This document shows positions 25,301 to 32,622 of a stretch of DNA of 33,138 nt, piece by piece. This DNA is from Deltaproteobacteria bacterium (GTDB lineage: Bacteria; Desulfobacterota; Desulfarculia; Adiutricales; Adiutricaceae), in NCBI GenBank assembly GCA_031278635.1, contig JAITKA010000091.1, forward strand, positions 1 through 33,138, read 5' to 3'. The notes under the pieces are model-generated. The model was given only the letters and a program-made list of their open reading frames with translations. It searched no databases and was not told the DNA's origin. The position numbers were made by a program, and so were the translations under genes. The first letter of the stretch is position 1. Every line of letters begins with the position of its first letter.

Positions 25301-26217
25301 TCGCCTTCACGGCCACCTTTGGCCTCGAAAGCGGGGAGACTTACGGGGCGACGGAGGCGGCCAGGGCGCCGTTTAAGGGCCTCAGGGTTTTGGCCGTCGA
25401 TGATTACGAACCGGCCCTAAGGGCGCTTTCGAAAGACTTAAGGGATCTGGGCATCGAGGTGACCGAGGCGACCGACGCCCAGGAGGCCCTGGCCCTGGTC
25501 AAGGGCCCCCTGGGGGAGAGCCTGACCGCCGCCATCGTCGACGCGGACATGCCGGGCCTGGGCGGCTTTGGCCTCGCCTCCGAAATAGCCAAGATGCCCG
25601 GCCCCAAGCCACGGGTGATACTGACCGCCGCCCAGGACGCGGCCAAGCTTAGGGCCAGGGCCAAAAAACCCGGCGGGGCCTTGGTCCTGGCCAAGCCGGT
25701 CACGGTCAGGGGGCTTATCGGGAGCCTGGGCGAGGCCCTGGGCCTCAAGGCGGCCCCCAAGGGGACCGGCGACGGCCGGGAGGCCGGGGCCAAAGAGCTG
25801 GCCGGCCTCGAAAAAATCAAGGGGGCGAGGATTCTCCTGGTCGAGGATAACGAGGTCAACCAGCTGGTCGCGACCAGGATACTGAACAAGGCGGGCTTTT
25901 CGGTCCAGGTGGCCGGGAACGGCCTGGAGGCCGTGGAGATGGTCAAGGGGCGGGATTTCGACCTGGTCCTGATGGACATCCAGATGCCGAAAATGGACGG
26001 GCTCACGGCCAGCAGGGCCATAAGGGAGGTGCCGGAACTGGCCGGGCTCCCCATCGTGGCCATGACCGCCCACGCCATGAGCGGCGACAGGGAGGCGAGC
26101 CTGGCCGCCGGCATGAACGACCACGTGACCAAACCCATAAACGTCAAGGAGCTGTTCGGGGCCCTGGGCCGCTGGATAGACCCCCAAAAAATCCCCAGGG
26201 AGGCCAAAAGCGCCTAA
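22399..26217 (+). CDS. EvgS-like hybrid sensor histidine kinase with two receiver domains
   Basis: 1272 residues from the ATG at 22399 (AAGGG upstream); a TTG at 22309 and an ATG at 22420 are alternatives. Order: membrane helix 17-40; two periplasmic solute-binding (SBP_bac_3) domains at about 70-310 and 330-560; second membrane helix near 570-592; PAS-like domain at about 620-735; HisKA with phospho-acceptor H756 in MSHEIRTPMN; HATPase with N873 (NNLMGNAIKF), DTGIGI and GGTGLGLS; then receivers with D1048 (VDADMP) and D1193 (LMDIQMP). No Hpt domain is visible at the end, so phosphate must pass through a separate Hpt protein. The paired periplasmic domains suggest sensing of an amino acid-like ligand or redox/pH as in EvgS/BvgS. 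No response-regulator gene adjoins it. The stop codon overlaps the A-run of the purD terminator. Confidence 0.93.
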   Translation: MWRREKSMNVKEMRRYGNYLMASLACASLLGVVWAIYVLIPKVEPSPKDLEPEVMEYLADFRAIPGVTAGEVRDIEGLRGRRLVFGTLRSGKAFEGAEGKAGGFLIQLIEALSGTFGLEIGHVFMGPDDLERGLRDGTVDLACELEGRRGWGLIKTKSPIFKRQVTVFRKNLAGQGEGALALGNGEGQGEDGEPVRYGFLENSTVMGMVLGTDSQEVLPVYYKDFESAAEGLLAGEVEAFYDEPNAFVFFGRLREIEGKYFFPQVDSYNYLMTGDKSLASIISVAQKFLDAGGSEYLFNLHDFSLEEYRKIYFEKDLSPGQMAYLKSLRAMGKPIRVGMDPDNYPVSFYNARSDRYEGLAPDALEMLESFTGLRFEMVNPGGDDDEGVDTLLGSGEADMATSVHYHPRDSVDFITGKVPLSVDRYALIGKGQTPELFISQVPYVRVGLVDVHNYSRVYRARFSDPHNVTEFATMDEAKKALDKGEVDYIMASINFLRKLTNFNEEPNYKLALVFYDEQLSYFHFAASKPELRDLMDEAMGFADMGRLRTQWGNKTFNYRQMFLKDVMPLCVIFVALLLGWLVALIRMNLRNRRLNENLGLLVAVRTGELVKAKNELDYEKGLLSKILDSCPVSLIIAKDDDIVFINPFAMDFFGKKVGDRWSDSFLDEGMAKEYLDILACGGSCNWKPISLKKADGDICDALLNCFSCDFKGQLSYVYWLTDVTELRKKAIELAEAREIAENSSKSKSELLANMSHEIRTPMNAILGLSQLTLDTKLDEVQRDYLEKIVGATASLLGIINDILDFSKIEAGKISMEIIPFSLEETLEKTVDLFVFRAREKKLELILSVDPETPTRLIGDPLRLGQVINNLMGNAIKFTAKGSVELAVRPVPGDGDPTRVGLEFSVIDTGIGIEEEQRGKLFQAFTQADSSFTRRYGGTGLGLSISRGLVEQMGGRIWAEGEHGKGSRFAFTATFGLESGETYGATEAARAPFKGLRVLAVDDYEPALRALSKDLRDLGIEVTEATDAQEALALVKGPLGESLTAAIVDADMPGLGGFGLASEIAKMPGPKPRVILTAAQDAAKLRARAKKPGGALVLAKPVTVRGLIGSLGEALGLKAAPKGTGDGREAGAKELAGLEKIKGARILLVEDNEVNQLVATRILNKAGFSVQVAGNGLEAVEMVKGRDFDLVLMDIQMPKMDGLTASRAIREVPELAGLPIVAMTAHAMSGDREASLAAGMNDHVTKPINVKELFGALGRWIDPQKIPREAKSA

Positions 26218-26248
26218 AAAAAAGGGCCCGGCCCGTGAGGCCAGGCCC
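26216..26248 (-). terminator. Rho-independent terminator of purD
   Basis: On the minus strand a 10-bp stem (26239-26248 with 26224-26233, one G-U pair) and 5-nt loop are followed by eight U. It begins 7 nt after the purD stop codon and its U-run overlaps the stop codon of the converging kinase gene. Confidence 0.88.
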
Positions 26249-26254
26249 GTGCGG

Positions 26255-27568
26255 TCAATCAGGATCGTAGAGCGGGCCCTGGTTCACGGCCTTGGCCCCG
26301 ATGTCGGTCCGGTAGTGGGCCCCCTCGAACTTTATGGCCGAGACGGCCTTGTAGGCCGTGTCGATGGCCTGGCCTATGGTGTCGCCGAGGCCGGTGACCC
26401 CCAGGACCCGGCCCCCGTTGGTCAGGGGGGTCTCCACCCAGCTCTCCGTCCCGCCCGTGACGACCTTGCGGGGCACCTTCGAGACGCCGGCCTCGAAGAC
26501 GATGGCGTCGGGCATGGCGTTGGCCTCGTCCAGGCCGGTTATGGCCTCCCCGGTGGCGTAGGGGCCGGGGTAGCCCTTGGAGCTCATGACCACGCAGACC
26601 GAGTAGCGGTCGTGCCATTGGAGGTCGATCTCGTGGAGGGTCCCGTTGGCGGCGGCCAGGAGGGTTTTGGCCAGATCGCCCTTGAAAAGGGGCATCAGGG
26701 CCTGGGTCTCGGGATCGCCGAAGCGGGCGTTAAACTCCAGGAGCTTGGGGCCGCTCAGGGAAACTATGAGCCCGGCGTAGAGGAGCCCGCGGAAGGGCGT
26801 GCCCTCGGCGGCCAGGCCCTCCACGGCGGGCCTCATGATGGTCTCCATGATGATCTTTTCCAGTTTCGGGGTACACAGGGGGGCCGGGGCGTAGGCGCCC
26901 ATGCCGCCGGTGTTGGGCCCGCGGTCGTTATCGAAAATGGGCTTGTGGTCCTGGGCCGAGGGCAGGGGGAGTAAGGTCCGGCCGTCGGTTATGACGAAAA
27001 AGCTAAGTTCCTCGCCGGCCAGGTACTCCTCGACTATGATGCGGCTGGCCGACTCCATTTTCGAGAGCTCGGCCAGGGCCGCCTTGGCCCGCTCGAGGTT
27101 GCCGCAGACGAAAACGCCTTTCCCCGCCGACAAGCCGTCGGCCTTAAGGACGATGGGGTAGGAGGCGTCCTTTATGTAGTTCTTGGCCTCGGCGGGGTCG
27201 TAGAAGACGGCGTAGTTGGCGGTGGGGAGGTTATGCCGGATCATGAAATCCTTGGCGAAGACCTTGGAGCCCTCGATCTTGGCCGCCTCGGACGAAGGGC
27301 CGAAAACGTCCAGCCCCAGGTTCCTGAGGGAATCGGCCAAGCCAAGCACCAGCGGGAGCTCCGGGCCGATGACGGTCAGATCCGGCCTCATGTCCTTGGC
27401 CAGGGCCGTAAGGCCCTCCACGTTATCGACGGCTATGGGTTTGACTTCCCCCAGCTCGGCCAGGGCCGTGCTACCGGGGGCCGACATCAGTGTGACCTTT
27501 GGGTTTTTTCGTAGCTGCCAGGCCAGGGCGTGTTCCCGGCCACCCGATCCGATCAATAGTACTCTCAT
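26255..27568 (-). CDS. purD: Phosphoribosylamine-glycine ligase (GARS)
   Basis: 437 residues, normal length for PurD. The N-terminal signature is VLLIGSGGREHALAW; TVIGPELPLVLGL and the ATP-grasp elements VLKADGLSAGKGVFV and IVEEYLAGEELSFF follow. GPNTGGMGAY and LLEFNARFGDPETQ (metal- and phosphate-binding) complete the active site. It joins glycine to phosphoribosylamine with ATP in the second step of purine synthesis and is cytoplasmic. No other pur gene is in the window. It stands between alaS (183-nt gap upstream) and a strong terminator, so it is probably transcribed alone or with alaS read-through. Confidence 0.97.
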   Translation of the reverse strand: MRVLLIGSGGREHALAWQLRKNPKVTLMSAPGSTALAELGEVKPIAVDNVEGLTALAKDMRPDLTVIGPELPLVLGLADSLRNLGLDVFGPSSEAAKIEGSKVFAKDFMIRHNLPTANYAVFYDPAEAKNYIKDASYPIVLKADGLSAGKGVFVCGNLERAKAALAELSKMESASRIIVEEYLAGEELSFFVITDGRTLLPLPSAQDHKPIFDNDRGPNTGGMGAYAPAPLCTPKLEKIIMETIMRPAVEGLAAEGTPFRGLLYAGLIVSLSGPKLLEFNARFGDPETQALMPLFKGDLAKTLLAAANGTLHEIDLQWHDRYSVCVVMSSKGYPGPYATGEAITGLDEANAMPDAIVFEAGVSKVPRKVVTGGTESWVETPLTNGGRVLGVTGLGDTIGQAIDTAYKAVSAIKFEGAHYRTDIGAKAVNQGPLYDPD

Positions 27569-27724
27569 AAGACACCACGGTAACCAACTTGGGCCCGAAT
27601 GAATCCCCCGTTGGTTTTTTGTTTTATTCGTATCGAAGATTATCGCTATGGTCAGCGCGAAAGAGAATCAAATAATCGCGGTCATGCCATCGGGTGCGTC
27701 AAAAGACGCAAATATGCCATTCGC

Positions 27725-27756
27725 GCTAAGGCCCCCGCCTAGGCGGGGGCCTTAGC
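27725..27756. other. 32-nt perfect palindrome over the alaS stop codon
   Basis: 27725-27740 and 27741-27756 are exact reverse complements and very GC-rich. The alaS stop codon (27752-27754) lies inside. There is no U-run on either side, so it is a hairpin for RNA 3'-end stability or weak termination and not a classic terminator. Confidence 0.7.
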
Positions 27757-30418
27757 CCAAAACGATTTCCTTGGCCAGTTCCAGGGCCTTGTCCAGGCCG
27801 GACACGTCGGGGCCCCCGGCTTGGGCCAGATCGGGCTTGCCGCCGCCCTTACCGCCCACGGCGGGGGCGATCTTGGAGACGAGCTCGCCGGCCTTGTGCT
27901 TGCCGATTTGATCCTTCCCGACCATGACCAGCAGGAGGGCCTTTTTGTCGGCGCCCTCGGCGGCCAGGACCACGACGGCCTTGGGTCCCAGGGCGTCCCG
28001 GACGGCGTCGCCGATCTCCCGCAGATCCTTGGGGGCCTCGGCCTGGACCCGGGCGGCCAGAAAGGAGAGCCCGTCGCCCTTGACGGCCTTTTTGGTCAGC
28101 TCGGAGGGGTTGAAGGCCCGCTCGACCTTGGCCGGGCCCTTTTCCAGTTCCCTGACCCTGGCCTGGAGTTTTTTGATCCTCTCCAGGAGCTCGGAGGGCG
28201 GCGATTTCATGAATTGGCAGAGCTCCCGGCTTTGCTCCCTCTGGCCCTGGATCTCCAGGATGGCCTCGCCGCCGGTCAGGCACTCAAGCCTCCTGACCCC
28301 GGCCGAAACGGCCGACTCGGAGACTATGATAAACGTGCCCAGGGCCCCGGTGACGGAGGCGTGGGTCCCGCCGCAGAGCTCCCTGGAGGGGCCCATGGTC
28401 ACCACCCGGACCTCCTCGCCGTAGCGCTCCTCGAACAGGGCCATGGCCCCCGAGCGGACGGCGTTGTCCATGCTCATGAGGTCGGTCGAGACGGTGAAAT
28501 CGGCCCGGATGTCGGCGTTGACCAAAAGCTCGATTTTGTCTAGCTCGGCCGGGCTCACGGCCTTATCGTGGGTGAAGTCGAAACGCAGCCGGTCGTGGGC
28601 CACCATGGAGCCGGCCTGGCGGACGTGCTCGCCCAGGGTCAGCCTCAGGGCCCGGTGGAGAAGGTGGGTGGCCGTGTGGTTGGCGGCGGTGGCCTTTCGC
28701 CTCTTTTCGTCCACGGTCAGGGTGGCGGCCCGATCGGGCCTTATCTCCCCCCTCTCGACCAGGCCCTGGTGGAGGAAAAAGCCCGAGCCCGGGGCCTTGG
28801 AGACCTCGGCAATGGATACCGAGCCGTCGGGGAAGGCTATGGAGCCCACGTCGCCTTCCTGCCCGCCGCTGGTGGCGTAAAAGGGGGTTTCCGGGAAGAC
28901 CAGGGTCACCTCGTCCCCTTCCCTGGCCAGATCGGTTTTTTCCTCGCCCCTGAAGAGGAGATGGGCCTTGGCCTCCTGGAGCGTGAGGCTTTGGTAGCCG
29001 ATGAATTTCTGGGTCAGGCCCTGGGCCGTGAGGCCGTTTATGGCCTCAAGGATCTTGTCGTTTTGCTTGGAGCCGGCTTTCCAGGCCGCCCGGCCCTTGG
29101 CCCTTTGCTCCTCCATGGCCTCCTGGAAACCGGCCTCGTCGACGGCCAGGTCGTTTTCCCTGGCCACGTCGGCCACCAGATCGACCGGGAAGCCGTAGGT
29201 GTCATAGAGTTTGAAGGTAAGCGAACCGGGGATGGTGGTCCCCTTGGCCTTTTTGAGGCCCTCTATCGCCTCGGTCAGGAGCGAGAGGCCCGAGCCCAGG
29301 GTCTCGATGAAGCGCTCCTCCTCGCCGGAGACGACCTTGGCGATATACACGGCGTTATCCACCAGATCGGGGAAGGCGTGGCCCAGGTTCTCGACCACCG
29401 CGCCCACCATCTCGGCCAGGAAGGGCTTGGTCAGGCCCAGCTTCCGGCCATGGCGGACGGCCCGGCGAAGGATGCGCCTTAGGACGTAGCCCCGGCCCAG
29501 GTTTTCCGGCCTGACCCCGTCGCCGATCAGGAAGGTCACGGCCCTGGCGTGGTCGGCGATGACCCGCAGCGACACGTTGGTCTGGAAGGCCGGCTCGTTG
29601 GGCCCCACGGCGCCCCCGTACTCGTAGGGACGCCCGGAAAGCTGGGATATTTTATCCAAAAGGGGCCTGAACAAATCGGTCTCGAAATTACTGTGGGCCC
29701 CGGTCAGGGCCGCCGTCATGCGCTCCAGGCCCAAACCGGTATCGATGGAGGGCTTGGGCAGGGGTTTCATTTTCCCCGATTGATCCCTCTCGAACTGCAT
29801 GAAAACCAGGTTCCAGATCTCCAGGTAGCGGTCGCAGTCGCAGCCGGGGCCGCAATCCGGCCTGCCGCAGCCTAGCTCGGGGCCCTGATCTATGTAGATC
29901 TCGCTGCAGGGGCCGCAGGGGCCGGTGTCGCCCATGGCCCAGAAATTGTCCTTCTCGCCAAGCCGCAGGATGCGGTCCTTGGGGAGGCCCGCAATCCTGG
30001 CCCAGAGACCGAAGGCATCGTCGTCGTCCTTATAGACCGAGGCGTAGAGCCTGTCCTTGGGGAGGCCGTAGTTGACGGTCAGAAGCTCCCAGGCGTACTC
30101 GATGGCCAGCTCCTTGAAATAATCCCCGAAGGAGAAATTGCCGAGCATCTCGAAAAAGGTATGGTGCCTGGCCGTGTAGCCCACGTTCTCCAGATCGTTA
30201 TGCTTCCCGCCGGCCCGGACGCATTTCTGGAAGGTCACGGCCCGGTCGTAGTCGCGTTTTTCCTCCCCCGTGAAGATGCGCTTGAACTGCACCATGCCGG
30301 CGTTCGTGAACAGGAGGCTGGGGTCGTCATGGGGCACAAGGGAACTTGAGGGCACGCGACGGTGCCCGCGATCGGCAAAAAAGTCGGTAAAAATATTTCG
30401 AATGATCTTGGAGTCCAT
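27752..30418 (-). CDS. alaS: Alanyl-tRNA synthetase
   Basis: 888 residues, full length. The catalytic domain starts with RNIFTDFFADRGHRRVPSSS and contains LLFTNAGMVQFK and GDTGPCGPCSEIY. The editing domain carries the zinc site motif NHTATHLLHRAL and CGGTHASVTG, used to clear Ser- and Gly-tRNA(Ala). The C-terminal oligomerisation domain ends in a Gly/Lys-rich GGKGGGKPDLAQAGG, typical of AlaS. A zinc-like Cys cluster GCGRPDCGPGCDCD lies in the catalytic domain. AGGA lies 8 nt before the ATG at 30418. Adjacent recA upstream in the same direction is an arrangement I recall from Desulfovibrio-like genomes, but a strong terminator separates the two here. Confidence 0.98.
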   Translation of the reverse strand: MDSKIIRNIFTDFFADRGHRRVPSSSLVPHDDPSLLFTNAGMVQFKRIFTGEEKRDYDRAVTFQKCVRAGGKHNDLENVGYTARHHTFFEMLGNFSFGDYFKELAIEYAWELLTVNYGLPKDRLYASVYKDDDDAFGLWARIAGLPKDRILRLGEKDNFWAMGDTGPCGPCSEIYIDQGPELGCGRPDCGPGCDCDRYLEIWNLVFMQFERDQSGKMKPLPKPSIDTGLGLERMTAALTGAHSNFETDLFRPLLDKISQLSGRPYEYGGAVGPNEPAFQTNVSLRVIADHARAVTFLIGDGVRPENLGRGYVLRRILRRAVRHGRKLGLTKPFLAEMVGAVVENLGHAFPDLVDNAVYIAKVVSGEEERFIETLGSGLSLLTEAIEGLKKAKGTTIPGSLTFKLYDTYGFPVDLVADVARENDLAVDEAGFQEAMEEQRAKGRAAWKAGSKQNDKILEAINGLTAQGLTQKFIGYQSLTLQEAKAHLLFRGEEKTDLAREGDEVTLVFPETPFYATSGGQEGDVGSIAFPDGSVSIAEVSKAPGSGFFLHQGLVERGEIRPDRAATLTVDEKRRKATAANHTATHLLHRALRLTLGEHVRQAGSMVAHDRLRFDFTHDKAVSPAELDKIELLVNADIRADFTVSTDLMSMDNAVRSGAMALFEERYGEEVRVVTMGPSRELCGGTHASVTGALGTFIIVSESAVSAGVRRLECLTGGEAILEIQGQREQSRELCQFMKSPPSELLERIKKLQARVRELEKGPAKVERAFNPSELTKKAVKGDGLSFLAARVQAEAPKDLREIGDAVRDALGPKAVVVLAAEGADKKALLLVMVGKDQIGKHKAGELVSKIAPAVGGKGGGKPDLAQAGGPDVSGLDKALELAKEIVLG

Positions 30419-30706
30419 GGAGTTATTCCTGAAAGGGAGAAAAAAAGCGAATGAAGCAATCGAATCGGTCCAGGGGTTACCAGAACTGGGCCATTACCCG
30501 CCCGGACGTTCCATTGGCGTTCCATTGGCCTAGACGATACATCCGCCCAGGCGAAAAATCGGCCCACAATGGCGACATTGCCTTACGGCCAAACCCGCCC
30601 CGCCCGCGGGGGCGCGGAAAAGAAACATAGCCCGTTCGTAACCGAAAACATTATAGCTTAAATGGGGTGGAAGGGAGAAGAAATCGAGAAAGCCGCCCAG
30701 CCATGA

Positions 30707-30756
30707 CCCCCGCCCCCGGAGGGCCCGCCCCCGGAGGGCCCGCCCCCGGAGGGCCC
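30707..30756. repeat. 15-bp GC-rich tandem repeat, three copies
   Basis: The unit GGGCCCGCCCCCGGA is repeated exactly at 30721-30735 and 30736-30750. A nearly complete copy precedes it (30707-30720) and a partial GGGCCC follows. It directly abuts the U-run of the recA terminator. Confidence 0.9.
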
Positions 30757-30798
30757 AAAAAAAACGCGGCTTTCGATCCCGACAATCGAAAGCCGCGT
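30757..30798 (-). terminator. Rho-independent terminator of recA
   Basis: A perfect 14-bp stem (30764-30777 with 30785-30798) and 7-nt loop are followed on the minus strand by eight U (30757-30764). It lies 38 nt after the recA stop codon. Confidence 0.92.
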
Positions 30799-30836
30799 CG
30801 CCATACGCGGTCACGGCCATGCCCGCCCGCGGGGGG

Positions 30837-31982
30837 CTATTCGGCCGGCGGTGCCGGTTCCTCCGGCGGTTCCTCTTTTATCGTGCTCATGGTCTCGGAG
30901 ACGCGCTCGGCCAGGAGACCGTAGGCCCCCTTGAGCTTATCCTCGATGCTCTGGGCCACCTCGGGGTTTTCGATCAAAAAGCGCCTGGAGTTGTCCTTGC
31001 CGTTGCCGAGCCTTTCGCCCTCGTAGGAAAACCAGGCCCCGCTCTTCTCGACCACGTCCATGACCACGCCCAAATCGATGAGCTCGCTTTCCCTCGAGAT
31101 GCCGCGGCCGTAAAGGATCTCGAAGGTGGCCTCCTTAAAGGGCGGGGCGATCTTGTTCTTGACCACCTTGACCCTGACCTGGGAGCCGATTTTGCCCTCA
31201 TCGCTGCCCTTGACGAAGCCGTAGCGGCGGATCTCGAGCCTAAGGGTCGAGTAGAACTTGAGGGCCTGCCCGCCGGTGGTCACCTCGGGGGAGCCGTAGC
31301 TCATGGGCCCGATCTTCATGCGCACCTGGTTTATGAAAATGACCGAGGTCTGCGAGCGGTGGATGGCCCCGGTCAGCTTCCTGAGCGCCTGGCTCATGAG
31401 CCTCGCGTGGAGCCCCACGTGCACGTCGCCCATGTCGCCCAAAATCTCGGCCTCGGGGGTCAGGGCGGCCACGGAGTCCACGACGATGAGGTCGACGGCC
31501 CCGCTCCTGACCAAAATCTCGGCTATGTCCAGGGCCTGCTCGCCATGGTCGGGCTGGCTTATGAGAAGCTCGTCGGTCTTGACCCCGAGCCTACGGGCGT
31601 AGGACACGTCCAGGGCGTGCTCGGCGTCGATGTAGGCGGCCACCCCGGCCTGCCCGAGGTGGTTTTTCTGCTTCTGGGCCTCGGCCACGATGTGCAGGGC
31701 CAAGGTGGTCTTGCCCGACGACTCGGGCCCGTAGATCTCGATGATCCTGCCCTTGGGGATGCCCCCGATGCCGATGGCGGCGTCGAGGCTGATGGATCCT
31801 GTGGGAATGATTGCGAATTTCTCGGGCTCACCGCCCAGCGTCATGATCGAGCCCTTGCCGAAGCTCTTTTCGATCTGTCCCACGGCCGTCTCCAATGCCT
31901 TAACCCTAGCCTCTTCCGGGGTCAAGGGCTTTTCTTTTTCCTTTTTTGGGGCTTTGACTTCTTTGTCTGCGGCTTTAGCCAT
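30837..31982 (-). CDS. recA: Recombinase RecA
   Basis: 381 residues. Walker A GPESSGKT is at 85-92 and Walker B is [15 protein letters not shown]. The end of the core carries the family's [11 protein letters not shown] and [18 protein letters not shown] Lys-rich extension of about 20 residues precedes the core, and the tail is acidic with Pro/Glu. The L1 region reads [17 protein letters not shown], where most RecA proteins have GDSHVGLQARLMSQ, and the usual GGNALKFY has Gln for Asn; these are unusual but not disabling by inspection. GAGGA lies 6 nt before the ATG. RecA performs strand exchange and triggers LexA cleavage in the SOS response. A 22-nt palindrome starts 27 nt upstream of the start codon. 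Confidence 0.97.
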   Translation of the reverse strand: MAKAADKEVKAPKKEKEKPLTPEEARVKALETAVGQIEKSFGKGSIMTLGGEPEKFAIIPTGSISLDAAIGIGGIPKGRIIEIYGPESSGKTTLALHIVAEAQKQKNHLGQAGVAAYIDAEHALDVSYARRLGVKTDELLISQPDHGEQALDIAEILVRSGAVDLIVVDSVAALTPEAEILGDMGDVHVGLHARLMSQALRKLTGAIHRSQTSVIFINQVRMKIGPMSYGSPEVTTGGQALKFYSTLRLEIRRYGFVKGSDEGKIGSQVRVKVVKNKIAPPFKEATFEILYGRGISRESELIDLGVVMDVVEKSGAWFSYEGERLGNGKDNSRRFLIENPEVAQSIEDKLKGAYGLLAERVSETMSTIKEEPPEEPAPPAE

Positions 31983-32008
31983 TTAGTTCCTCATGCTACA
32001 AGGAAAAT

Positions 32009-32058
32009 ACGCCAAAAAAATTTTTGGCGTTAATATTAAGCCCAAATAAATTATTTGG
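32009..32058. promoter_or_regulatory. Two palindromes in the recA upstream region (candidate operator)
   Basis: 32009-32030 consists of two 10-nt arms (ACGCCAAAAA and TTTTTGGCGT) around AA. 32042-32058 has 8-nt arms (CCAAATAA and TTATTTGG) around one base. Both lie within 80 bp of the recA start, where an SOS repressor would bind. Neither fits the E. coli CTGT-N8-ACAG box or the Gram-positive GAAC-N4-GTTC box. Confidence 0.4.
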
Positions 32059-32437
32059 TGGGCCTTCAAGTGAAACTTATGTCCCTATTACCGTTCAATT
32101 GGCGCCTCACAATTGACGATAACCGTCCTTACACGTGCCTTTTAATCCGCCCCCCTGGCCGGCGGATTAAAAGGTCCCAAAGGGATATCTTTGGGAATAT
32201 CCTTGGCGGCAAAAAAGCCCGCCCATCGAAAAAAGTCGCCGAAACGGGACGGCCGAGTTTTTCGGCTCAGGGTTTGCTTCGATGGGTAATGACCACGGCT
32301 AAAATACCACCCCTTGCGTCCAGTGACAAGGACTTTTACTAGGTGTTGTAAAAAAAGAAAAAACGGTGTTTTAGTGTCCCTGGCCAGTCGGTCAAAACTT
32401 GGGCCGGGGTGATTTTTGTGGCAAAAAACCCGCCCTT

Positions 32438-32552
32438 GGCTGGAACGGACCATGGGAAAGCGCTTTTCGGTATCTCCCGGGATAACCCGCCATCTCAGCC
32501 GCGGGGCATCCCATCGCTTCCCATGGTCCCTTCCCTTGACAATCCCCCAGCC
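32438..32552. ncRNA. Candidate structured RNA or folded DNA element
   Basis: A single long stem can be followed by hand: GGCTGG (32438-32443) with CCAGCC (32547-32552), a 12-bp helix 32447-32458 with 32518-32529, an A bulge, GCG (32460-32462) with CGC (32515-32517), and a tip of two 5-bp helices (32479-32490 with 32501-32512) across a 2x2 internal loop. Transcription and strand are unknown. Confidence 0.35.
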
Positions 32553-32622
32553 AGAACCCTTACGTTTAAAAAAATAGTCGTTGGTGCGTAATTGATATTT
32601 TTTTGGCATATTCTAAGAGCCC

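Larger units (their letters stand above)
30419..30836. other. Intergenic region between recA and alaS
   Basis: 418 bp with no gene. It contains the recA terminator and three GC-rich 15-bp repeats on the right. The middle (30640-30665) is somewhat AT-rich and may contain the alaS promoter; no clear hexamer pair was found. Confidence 0.5.
31983..32622. other. Hairpin-dense non-coding region upstream of recA
   Basis: 640 bp between recA and the methylase-type gene. Besides the palindromes near recA it holds hairpins at 32138-32174 (14-bp stem), 32175-32196 (8 bp), 32221-32287 (9-bp outer stem with an inner GCCGA/TCGGC) and 32438-32552. A frame of 155 codons on the minus strand (32142-32609) crosses all of them, but has no ribosome site and no normal protein composition, so I do not call it a gene. 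Confidence 0.55.

Noticed and set aside
32438-32552. Integron attC site or retron RNA
   Set aside because: No GTTRRRY/RYYYAAC core sites and no integrase or reverse transcriptase in the window; kept only as an unassigned structure.
32142-32609. 155-codon open frame on the minus strand upstream of recA
   Set aside because: No ribosome site before the ATG, protein composition unlike a folded protein, and the frame crosses several long hairpins.
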